A DNA stretch of 64,000 nucleotides, taken from NCBI GenBank assembly GCA_937904325.1, contig CALGTK010000107.1, positions 1 through 64,000 on the forward strand, read 5' to 3'. A model generated the notes under the pieces. It was given only the letters and a program-made list of their open reading frames with translations. It was not told the origin of the DNA and did no database searches. This document shows, in pieces, positions 1-9,600 of the stretch. Source of the stretch: an uncultured Planctomyces sp. (GTDB taxonomy: Bacteria; Planctomycetota; Planctomycetia; Planctomycetales; Planctomycetaceae). The first letter of the stretch is position 1. Every line of letters begins with the position of its first letter. A program made the position numbers and the translations under genes.

Positions 1-7
1 GCTGGTT

Positions 8-1378
8 GTGGTAACTGGAACCGTTTACTGGCCGGTTCACAGCTTTGAATTTGTTAATTGGGACGATCCGTGGTACGTACTCAAGAACGAATATATTCGC
101 AGTTGGCACCCGTCCAACCTATGGGACATCGCCACGCAGGTGATCAACCGAAATTACTCGCCGATGGTCATTTTGACTTTGCTGATTGAGCATACGCTGT
201 TTGGCATCGAACCGGCCGGATACCACATCGTCAACGTTCTGCTTCATATTGTGAACACAGTATTGGTCTTCACGCTCGTCAGTCGGTTGGCAAAGAGCCA
301 ATCCGTCGGCTGGGCGACGGCAGCATTCTTCGCGATTCACCCGGTCCAACTGGAGTCGGTCGCATGGGTATCTTCGATCAAGGGGCTCGTTGTTGGAGCG
401 TTCATTCTCGCCCATCTGAATTGTGTAATGCGGGAAGAACGGACGCCGAAGCAGGAACTGTGGGGTCTCGTCTTTTTTACATTTGCCATTCTGTCGAAGG
501 CGTTGACTGTCGTCGTGCCGGCGATCGTTCTGCTGTACGACATGCTCGTTTGTCGGAAAAAGTTTTCCGATGCCCTCACTCGACAGTTCATTCCCGGAAT
601 GCTCGCGGTCTGGATCCTGCTGATCACGATGGGGGCTCAGTCGTCAGAACTCGGCGGCATCCGCGACCACATGGCCCTGGGCAAGCTGCACATCCTGGCG
701 GTCGATTCGATTATTCTTTGGAACTACGTCGCGATGCTGCTGTGCCCGCATCAGTTGAGCGTTCTCTATGACCCGGCCACGATGGGGATCGCCCCTCAGG
801 TGGCTGTCGCGAGTCTCTGTTGGATTGTCGTTGGATTCGCCTGCTGGCGTGTTCGCAAATCTCACCCGTTCGTTCCGCTGGCGGCGGCGACGTTCTTCCT
901 GCTGCTTCTACCGGTTCTTAACCTGACGCCAATTACCACGCTAATGAACGACCGCTATCTCTATATGCCGAGCATCCCGTTCTTTGCGTTGGTTAGTGTC
1001 GGAGTGAAATGGGCCTGCGAACGGCTCGACTCATACCGAGCTGAAAATTCCAGGCAATCAATCGCAACGGCCAAACGATCTGTCGCTGGCGGCTGGATCA
1101 GCATTCCGTTGGCCGCGACGATTCCACTAGTCATCGCCACTTACGAGCATCTACCCGTGTGGAACAACGACCAGGCTCTTTGGGAGGACACGATGGCACG
1201 AACACCGAGCCTCCCGCTGGTCCACATCCAGTACGCCTGGATGCTCCATAACTCCGGCCACCACGAAGCGGCCATCAGTCGCCTCCGCCACACGCTGGCC
1301 GAGATGACACCGGACGAACTCGATCGCCAGCGCATCAAGGAAACTATCGACGACTGGTCCGCAAACCGAAAGTCATAG
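8..1378 (+). CDS. Multi-pass membrane protein, TMTC/PMT-like with C-terminal TPR-like segment (5' end probably truncated by window)
   Basis: 456 aa ORF with many hydrophobic segments; 'FVNWDDPWYVLKN' and 'HPVQLESVAWVSSIKGLV' resemble the O-mannosyltransferase/TMTC-type TPR membrane proteins; starts at window edge. Confidence 0.6.
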   Translation: MVTGTVYWPVHSFEFVNWDDPWYVLKNEYIRSWHPSNLWDIATQVINRNYSPMVILTLLIEHTLFGIEPAGYHIVNVLLHIVNTVLVFTLVSRLAKSQSVGWATAAFFAIHPVQLESVAWVSSIKGLVVGAFILAHLNCVMREERTPKQELWGLVFFTFAILSKALTVVVPAIVLLYDMLVCRKKFSDALTRQFIPGMLAVWILLITMGAQSSELGGIRDHMALGKLHILAVDSIILWNYVAMLLCPHQLSVLYDPATMGIAPQVAVASLCWIVVGFACWRVRKSHPFVPLAAATFFLLLLPVLNLTPITTLMNDRYLYMPSIPFFALVSVGVKWACERLDSYRAENSRQSIATAKRSVAGGWISIPLAATIPLVIATYEHLPVWNNDQALWEDTMARTPSLPLVHIQYAWMLHNSGHHEAAISRLRHTLAEMTPDELDRQRIKETIDDWSANRKS

Positions 1379-1466
1379 CGACGGCGTGAACTGATTATTT
1401 CAGCTAGAATGCATTGATTATTGACGCACTGTGTGCTGGTCTGCCCGCATCAAACGGCCACGTTAT

Positions 1467-1715
1467 TCAGTTGCACGATAACTGAATGATGTCAGCATCG
1501 TCTCCGTCTTCGGGCTCGAAAATCTGGTACTTGGTCCGGTTCGCATCGGTAAGCAGGAAAGTCGCAACTAGTTCGGGAACTTCCCGGTTTCTGTGCATGG
1601 CGTCTTGCTGTTTTATAAATTGACGTGCGACGCCTGCTTCGAGTTGGCAACCATCGCAGATACCGCCTTTGAATTTACAGGTTATTGTGCGATTACCCTC
1701 TGTTGTGCACGGCAA
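1467..1715 (-). CDS. Hypothetical small protein or gene fragment
   Basis: 82 aa ORF with protein-like composition (GGICDGCQLEAGVARQFIKQQDAMHRN...); sits in a gene-poor, decayed-looking stretch. Confidence 0.25.
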   Translation of the reverse strand: MPCTTEGNRTITCKFKGGICDGCQLEAGVARQFIKQQDAMHRNREVPELVATFLLTDANRTKYQIFEPEDGDDADIIQLSCN

Positions 1716-2133
1716 CGTTTACAGGTACTGACTGGTCGGAAGGCTACAAAATCAATTTCTCGATAGCACTCGCAGTTGTCAGAATGCACGTCGAAATTGA
1801 CGTGAGCTGCGCGCCATGCTGACTGAACCGATGCCCTGGCCTCGACTTTTGCTGTCAGGTGAGGCGAAAGTGCTGAAGTAAAGATCTCATCCATTGCGGC
1901 AGATAGCGTGTTGTGACGCCGCCTGTTTCTCCGAGCAAGTATACTCCGATGGCAAGGATACCAGACGACGCAGTGCAGAATTTGTTAGAGACTTTCTCGC
2001 GAGAGTTCTTGCCATCAGCGTGACAGCAGTTTGCGGGCCTATTGACCCCGCGATTAAGAGATTGAGCGGTCCTTTCCTGAAGGTGCCAATCCTGCATCGG
2101 ACGATCTTCGAGACAGTCATTTATCAGAGATGT

Positions 2134-2526
2134 GTAGTCGTGGCGTTTTTCTGGATTATCAGTCAGGTCTTGCATGAACGCCCAGTCGTTGCCGTCGAGA
2201 TTGATAAAATAGACTCGCTTTCGACCGGGATGTTTTTGATAACCGTTGAATCTTCGTAGCTCCCAGTGAATCGACGTCGTCCACTTCACAGGCGAGATGA
2301 TTGGCTCCGGACGCGTCTGTGTACGGTTTCCAGTATTTTGCGGGCCCGAAATTGAATCGTTAAACGCGATGCCGGTTTCGTGAGTTAAGAAATGAACCTA
2401 GTACGTTCCGTCGGGATCCGTTTCGTCAGTGCGGGTGCCGAACTTTGGAAACACCACTTGCAGGAGGCAAACAGCGGCGTCAACGTCTCTTACGATCATA
2501 TTGGCATGTTCGAGACGGGTACTCAT
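2134..2526 (-). pseudogene. Decayed VOC (glyoxalase/bleomycin-resistance) family gene
   Basis: Minus strand reads MSTRLEHANMIVRDVDAAVCLLQVVFPKFGTRTDETDPDGTY*VHFLTHETGIAFNDS / GPAKYWKPYTDASGANHLACEVDDVDSLG / LRRFNGYQKHPGRKRVYFINLDGNDWAFMQDLTDNPEKRHDY: consecutive VOC-like segments separated by one in-frame TAG and two frame changes. Confidence 0.75.
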
Positions 2527-3053
2527 GAAGATGCACCTTTCGTCAGTCACTGCACGCGAATCGTTTCGCGAGTTTGTTGATGTAAGCTGACCCACAATAT
2601 GATGAAAACGCGGCCAAACGCAGACGTAAAGAGGGCAACGAAGATAAACCAGCCAATCAAAAGAAATTGCGAGAAGATAATCAGCGACGGATCATTCGGA
2701 TCGACGAAGCACTGTATTGCCCGCGGCCACGCTCTCTTCGAACCGTCTGGATGTCATTTCAGTATGAAACACTGCGATCGCATGCCGATCGTAGTCGTGC
2801 TCGCACCTCACGAAAATCGGATCCTTCGAACCAGCCCCTGACCTGCCCCATTACTTGTCGATTTCCGGGATTCGAGCATCAACGAGAACCGCGTTTTGTC
2901 ACTTGATCGCTCTGGGCCGAACGGAGAAGGAATTCATCGACAACCAGACGGTAGCCGAAGTAAATGCGATCGCTGCCAAAGGAAAGACGGTAGCCTCGGA
3001 TAGTCTGAACGGTTTCGCAGGGTGTTTCGTGAATGGTCGCCAAGTTGTTTGGT

Positions 3054-5336
3054 TCAAAAATCGCGGCGGGTGATGAGGACGCTCGTCACGGTCAGCATGA
3101 TTGCGAGGAAGGCGAGGTTGCTCCACAGTGGTTCCTGGATATCGATCACCTGCCGTGAGGCGGAGAGTTCGTCAGTGTCGTCCGGGCCGATTGTTTGCTG
3201 TTTGGTCATCAGCCAGGTTACCACGTTTTCCATTTCACCGGGCTTGGGGAAGATCGTGTGAACCGGGTCGATGAACCTCGTGTAGAGTGTTTCAAGGAAG
3301 TCCGGTTGCGGTTCCATCGTTGCTTTGATGGCGAAGGATTCTTCCGGCGAATAGCGGATAATCCGCCCAAAACGATCAGCGGCAAGGAATGAAGAATCGG
3401 CCTGAAAAGCGACGGCCGAGATGTCTCCCTGCCCATTCAGTGACGCTGCGATCGGCGCTGATGTCTTGCCGTCGAAGAGCCAGACCTTGCGATGGTGGAA
3501 CAGCACAGCAGCCCATCGACCATCCGGAGACGTGATGACGCTGCGTGGTTCATTATTTCCAAACGGGCGTTGAGTGTCGACAAGTTCGCTGCTGCTTGCG
3601 TCGAAAATCCTGACGAACCCATCCTGAGAAGCAGTCAGGAATCGGTCTCCTGCGAAGCCAACAACTCTTTCCTGACCAGATTTCCGAATGCTCGATGATT
3701 CGACGACAAATTCGCTGTCGACGTCCTTCAGGATGGCAATCGTATCGCCACTGCTAATCAACACGCGGCCTGTTGAAGAGTCAATCGCGGCGGCAAAGGG
3801 CCGCTTCCATTCAAACGACTCATCATCGATTCGCACAAACTCCGCAGTTTTGCCGAGGCCAGGCAGCGACATACCAAACAATTTGAAAGCGTCCGCCGGT
3901 CCGGTGGCTTCTCCTTCGAGACGGTAGAGCCCGTCTGTTCCGGCAACGAGGATGTCTCCGTTACGTGTTGGTAAGAGTTCACGAACGCCGCCGGGAGTTT
4001 CGATGCTTTCCTGAGGCTTCCAGTCGTTATCCTGCGAGGCGATGGACAGTTTAGATGACCTGCGAAACCAGCGAGAGCCCCCACCTGAACGAATTCCGAC
4101 AAGCCGATCGTTCGTCGCATCATAATAAGCACCCAGCCAGGCCGCTTGCCGTCCTGCTGTGGGAGGACCGCCACGACGACGTTGTTCAAAGAGTTCACGC
4201 CATTCCTGGTTCTCATCGTCCCACTCGTAGCCGCTGCCGGTTTGGGTCAGTCTGATCAGTGTATCACCAGCCGGAATGATGTTGGCCGTTCGGCGACTGT
4301 CGAGAAACCAATTGTCGAGCGATGACTTGGCAAGTCCGACGGCGAAGCAGATTGCCCAGAACAGGATCGACACAACAATCGATACCACGGCGTTTCGCCA
4401 GATGACGGCCGCCAGAGTCGAGACCGAGTAGTAAATCGCAAAGACGAAAACAAAAACCGGAATCGTCCACAGCAATCCTTCACTCCAGATTCCAAAACGC
4501 CACCCAACGATCGCCCACAATCCCGCAATCAGGAATGTCGCATTCAGCAGAATGAATGTGCATCCTCCGAAGAACTTGCTGAGGAAGAGCAGCGGCCTGG
4601 ACACGGGCTTACTGAGGAGCAGATCAATCGCACCGGAATCGAGCATTTGCGGCACGATCGACGCCGTCACCAACAGAGCGATGAAAACTCCAATATTGCC
4701 AACTAGTCGGCTGACCAGGAATGACAGAACCTGTTCACCAATCTGATGAAGCTGCGTTTCCTGAATCGGCAGTTCATCGCCGAGTGGATACCTGAGATAA
4801 ACGAACTGAATTGCGTTGCGACCTGACGCTTCGACGTGTGACGGAAACGCGGCTTCGAAGGCCAGGCGGTTGAATCGACGAGCCTCTTCTTTGCTGAGTG
4901 AAGTCAAGCCGCGATCAAGCAGTTCATTGGCTTCTGAGCTGAGTCGCGTGTCTGACCAGACTTCTTTGTCGTAGAAGTCTGGCTCGTTGAACAACCGGTT
5001 TATTTCGTTGCGTGCTCGACCAACGACACTCATTCGGCGGCGGCGATCAGTATCCGGTTTGACGGATTTGACTTCGTGCTTGAAATCATCGGAGAGTCGA
5101 CTCCACACGTATCCAGCCGGATTTCCGGAAGAGTTGCGGTTGTCGCGAAGCTCTTTGATGAACGCTTGCGGGTTCTTGAAATCGCTGAACTGCAACGAAA
5201 CAGCGAGTGCTCGTTCAAAACTCAGAGGTGCCAGCAACCCGAGAAGCACGACAATCAGAATCAGCATAATCCAGAGCACGCGAGTTGCAAATGCTTCGCG
5301 GAACGAATCACGGATGACGGCAAGGTAAGGTCTCAT
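3054..5336 (-). CDS. ABC-2 type transporter permease with large propeller-like insertion
   Basis: N-terminal TM segment (VLWIMLILIVVLLGLLAPLSF), TM cluster in the middle, last TM at C-terminus; WD/propeller-like repeats between; 4-nt ATGA overlap with upstream ABC ATPase gene. Confidence 0.8.
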   Translation of the reverse strand: MRPYLAVIRDSFREAFATRVLWIMLILIVVLLGLLAPLSFERALAVSLQFSDFKNPQAFIKELRDNRNSSGNPAGYVWSRLSDDFKHEVKSVKPDTDRRRRMSVVGRARNEINRLFNEPDFYDKEVWSDTRLSSEANELLDRGLTSLSKEEARRFNRLAFEAAFPSHVEASGRNAIQFVYLRYPLGDELPIQETQLHQIGEQVLSFLVSRLVGNIGVFIALLVTASIVPQMLDSGAIDLLLSKPVSRPLLFLSKFFGGCTFILLNATFLIAGLWAIVGWRFGIWSEGLLWTIPVFVFVFAIYYSVSTLAAVIWRNAVVSIVVSILFWAICFAVGLAKSSLDNWFLDSRRTANIIPAGDTLIRLTQTGSGYEWDDENQEWRELFEQRRRGGPPTAGRQAAWLGAYYDATNDRLVGIRSGGGSRWFRRSSKLSIASQDNDWKPQESIETPGGVRELLPTRNGDILVAGTDGLYRLEGEATGPADAFKLFGMSLPGLGKTAEFVRIDDESFEWKRPFAAAIDSSTGRVLISSGDTIAILKDVDSEFVVESSSIRKSGQERVVGFAGDRFLTASQDGFVRIFDASSSELVDTQRPFGNNEPRSVITSPDGRWAAVLFHHRKVWLFDGKTSAPIAASLNGQGDISAVAFQADSSFLAADRFGRIIRYSPEESFAIKATMEPQPDFLETLYTRFIDPVHTIFPKPGEMENVVTWLMTKQQTIGPDDTDELSASRQVIDIQEPLWSNLAFLAIMLTVTSVLITRRDF

Positions 5337-6376
5337 GAGTTGCCTCCTGCCGTCGTCTCTTCGGACTTTGTTTGAACAACGCCTTCAGGCTGTGCACGTC
5401 GCACAGCGTCGATCTCGTGCGAGTCGCAATCGACGAGTTGCAGGAACGCCTCTTCCAGTGTCAGTTGTTTGCTACTTATCGCAGAGATACTGACGTTTGC
5501 ATTTCGAAAGATGTCGACTGTCTGGTCGATCGTTGGCTGGTCTGACGACTCAACAATCACGGTCGGCCGCAACTGATTTTCAATCGGTCGCCAGGAAATT
5601 TCGGCGGTATCAAGTACGCGAAGCGCGGCCTGAAGATTTGCCTGATCGCATGTCAGCCCAAAGGTGACACCCGGTGAGGCGGCCTGAGTCAATTCCTGAA
5701 TCGGGCCGACGTGTCTCAGGAGGCCTTTCTGAAGAATGGCGACGCGGTCACAGACGAGTTCTAATTCCTGTAGCAGGTGACTGTTGAGGAAGACAGTCTT
5801 TCCGCGATCTTTCAACCAGAACAGCGTGTCGCGAATACCGGCTCGGCCGACTGGATCGACTCCGTCCGTCGGCTCGTCAAGGATCAGCAGTTCCGGGTCG
5901 TGCAGCATGGCTTGGGCAAGACCGAGTCTTTGCAGCATTCCTTTCGAGTAACTGGCGACCGTCGCCGTGCCCCACTTTCCAAGACCAACCGCGTCGAGCA
6001 ACTCGCCTCGTTTGGACCGAATTTCGCTCAGCGGCATGTTACTTAGTTGGCCATAGTATTCGAGAGCTGTGTTGCCGGTGAGGTGCCTGGGAATTCGATG
6101 GTTCTCTGGCAAATAGCCGATGCGCATCCGGCCTCGACGATCGCCAGCAGGTAGATCAAGTACGTTCGCCTGTCCGCCGGATCGTTTGACGAGTCCCAGC
6201 AGCACTTTGATCAGCGTTGTCTTGCCCGCTCCGTTGGGACCGAGCAGCCCGAAAATTTCTCCCGGCTGAACATCAAACGATACGCCCTGCAGAGCTTCGA
6301 CTTTCCGGCGACGGAACAGCCCGCTGCGGTAAGTTTTCTTGAGGTCGATAACCGAAACGGCTGGAGTTTTAGACAC
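5333..6376 (-). CDS. ABC transporter ATP-binding protein
   Basis: Walker A GPNGAGKTT, signature SKGMLQRLGLAQ, Walker B LLILDEPTDGVD. ORF open to 6463; GTG at 6376 (VSKTPAVSVIDLKKTYRSG) is a plausible start. Confidence 0.93.
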   Translation of the reverse strand: MSKTPAVSVIDLKKTYRSGLFRRRKVEALQGVSFDVQPGEIFGLLGPNGAGKTTLIKVLLGLVKRSGGQANVLDLPAGDRRGRMRIGYLPENHRIPRHLTGNTALEYYGQLSNMPLSEIRSKRGELLDAVGLGKWGTATVASYSKGMLQRLGLAQAMLHDPELLILDEPTDGVDPVGRAGIRDTLFWLKDRGKTVFLNSHLLQELELVCDRVAILQKGLLRHVGPIQELTQAASPGVTFGLTCDQANLQAALRVLDTAEISWRPIENQLRPTVIVESSDQPTIDQTVDIFRNANVSISAISSKQLTLEEAFLQLVDCDSHEIDAVRRAQPEGVVQTKSEETTAGGNS

Positions 6377-6605
6377 GTGTGATTCTCTATGTTCTAGTTG
6401 CGGAATGCTGGTTGGGAGGAGCCGTCTACCAGAGATTCCGCAATTGGGATCGTCCGTCGGCAAAGAATCCTCGCATTTCGCCAGGATTTTCGCACCTCAC
6501 ACACGCCGTTCCGGGACTAACCGCCGAATGACGATCGCTGCGAATTCCTATTTCCGCGCGAGAAGCGGATCCTGCGGCCCTTGCGTCACGCGCAAAGTGC
6601 GCGAG

Positions 6606-9600
6606 TCACTTTGCAACGGGAACGACCTGCAGTCGGAGGCGCTCGGCATTTGAAAGCAGGTCCACGTGGCGATTTTCCATGTCGATTAACATCGAATGAA
6701 ACGCCGCCTCGCCCGGCTCGTCTTTTGTATCGAGCAGGACTTTTCCGTCCTGTTTATCAAGGACCATGATTCGACGAAGTTCGTTTGGCTGCCGAAGAAA
6801 ATTGCGGCGGTAATTTGTCGTAATTAGAAATGGGACCTGGTCCAACCGCTCGGTAATAAGATACTGTTCGAGTACTTCCTGACTCCACAACAACTTTCCG
6901 GTTGAAATTTCAAACGCCAGAAGATGGCCGTTAAGACGTACACTGGGCAAACCGGGCTGCCGAGAGTCCACCGCGCCATCTCTCTCCAGAGTCAAAAAAA
7001 GAATCCGTCCATCCGAGAGAATTGTGTATTCGGGACTGCCAAGTCGAAGTCGCGTTGGAATCTTTTCGAACTCTGTCAGATTGCCAGTTCGAAAATTCAA
7101 CAGTTTGATACGGCCAAAGCGGGCGAGGATCGCCAGATTATCGTTCGAAATCATGCGAGCTTTGCATTTGGCTGAAAACTCATGGTTCCACAATTCCTCT
7201 TTTGTTTCTGGATTAACGGAACGCATGGTGATGAACGAATCGGGAGCAAGGCCACTCTTGTCGGCGGCTTCGTCCGGCGAAGATTTCGTAATCGTGACAA
7301 TCGAACGCTCATCGACTTTGACGACGATCCCTGACTCTGCAGTTCCAATCCCGAATGGTTCGGAGGCAAGCAGTTTCCCATCGAGCGCGTCGTGAGCCGC
7401 TGAGAACGTACCATCAGGTCTTGTCAGAAATACTGCATTGCGAGTTCCGGCGATCCGCATGCTTCTTTCAAGTGGCTCAAGCCGCCATCGAAGTTTCCCT
7501 GTTCGAGAATCGAAGACCGATAATGATCTCGAAGCTCGACTGCAAAGATAGCTCGAATTAAAGACTGGAACCGCGTCCATCGATCCGGTACGGCGTCGGA
7601 GAATCCACTCGTCGATATCTTCCAGCGGTTGTCCACGTTTCGTCGGGATGCGTCGCGCGTTGTCGAGGTCTTCAATGGGCTGCGTCCATAACACTCGCCT
7701 TTCAGCAAGCGACAAAATATTCAAGACACCATTACCCAGAACGGCGTTAAGAGGCCCCGCCTCGTATACGTCCAGTCGTTGATCACTGGATGCAACCGGG
7801 CTATTAGTTGATCGCAACGAAACTGTCCAGAATAACTCGCCGGTTCCTCGTTCGAAGAAACTAAGGCGATTCGATCCTGTCCCGGAAGCGCTTGTGGTCG
7901 CTCGGAATCGATTGGAAGGGCGGTCTGCGATAAGTCGCGGACTCTTGCGGTTTTGTTGTGAAGGGGCCGTTCGTGTGCTGACCAGATTGATCGTTCCCCA
8001 ATCTGAAGACTCGGCTTGCTGTGGATTCTCGAGCGTTGTCAGTAGCGGTTTCAGTTTGACCGAAACGGCAGTGCCGTCAGGAAGCGTCGCTGAAAAGAAC
8101 TCTTTTTTGAGCCGTTTTGCGAGTTGCTGAGTTTCTGTGTCAACGATACCAAGGTCCAATCTGAGTTGCAGCCTCTGTATCAGAGCCTTGGCTGCTTGAC
8201 TATGCGGCGAGGTCTCGGCGATCTGCTGGAGCCAATGCTCTGCGTCCGCCAAACGTTGTTCAGCAATCGCCACGCCTGCCAGCTTCCCAACAAGCTTTCG
8301 CGCTGCAGGATGAAACCCGAAGAGTGTTTTCGTTCGCTCCAGCGACAATTCTGAAGCAGCGGAGTTGTCTGGCTTATCAATCAGGCTCACGACTCTGGCT
8401 GAATTCCTGGTGCGAGCATCCGGTGGCATTAGATTCCAGACCAGCGCGAGCCGACGAGCCAGCCAGACATCTGTTGATACGCTGATTCGTGGATCGTCAA
8501 CTCGTTTAATGTTTCCGGCATGGGCCATCGCTTCCAAATCCAGCAGTTTTCCGAAGGCCGCCTCCAGACGATCAGTTTCGATAAGAGCTTCGACTTCAAG
8601 TTGACGACGCCGGCGTTCGAACTCTGCCCCTTCAATACCAGCGGCTTCGAGCAGCGGCTGGACTTGCGCGAGGAACGTGAGAGACACTTCCGGTTTCGAT
8701 TCAACCTGTCCCGAAGCGGCCTGCATCAGAAGTTGAAGAATTGACTCGTGCAGAATTGTGTCCGGATTGGCTGAGAGCCTCGGTAAAAGAATATCGATGG
8801 CTGCAGAGAACTCTTTTCGCGACAGCGCCACCTGGGCCTGCAGGATGTCCGCCTTCGCGGTGTCACCCGATGAGCGGAACGTTGTCAGGCGAGAACTGAG
8901 ACTTTCTTCCAGTTCCCACGCGGTAATGCCTTCCGGGGCGTGTGAGATCAGCAGGCCCTCATAAAAGGCCAGATTCCCCAACGCCGGATATCCGCCGGCG
9001 ACTTCAATGCGTTCCGCGAGGCTGGCCTTTTCAATGTTAAAACGCAGAAGAACATTCTTCTGCAAAGGTATCCAGAACGAGCCATTAGCAGCAACGCCTC
9101 GGCCACATGGCAGTCCGTCTTCCGAGTCAAATTCGATCTCCGCTCGAGTTTTGCCATCGGGCTGTAGAATTACGATCGAATTCGGCCAGGTAACGATGGT
9201 CTGACCGTGAGCCGTTCCAGTGACGGCCAGAGCCTGCTCGCGCGGAAGTGACCAGATTCGCTGGCCGGTGAAAACGTTGACACAATCCAGGAAGCGAGTC
9301 GTGCTGTCAGATTCGTCGCGAGGCTCTGACGGTGCAAAGACAACTCGATCGCCCATGACGATCGGAGCCGCGGGAACCCATGCGTTGCCGATTGATTCGT
9401 TAGCCAGTTTGATGCCACCTCGGTTTCCTCGAAACAGTCGCGGACTTCCGACCGGGCCGGCAGGACGCCGCTCCGAATATCGATGCGACCAGACGATTGT
9501 TCCTGTCGATCGGTCAACGCCAACCAACCAGCCAACTGTCGTGGGGCAAACAACGATTCCGTGAGCAGTCGCAAGTTGCGCGGACCACAGGCGACGATTT

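Noticed and set aside
1894-2259. 121-aa plus-strand ORF
   Set aside because: It is antisense to the VOC pseudogene remnant; the minus strand carries the recognisable family motifs.
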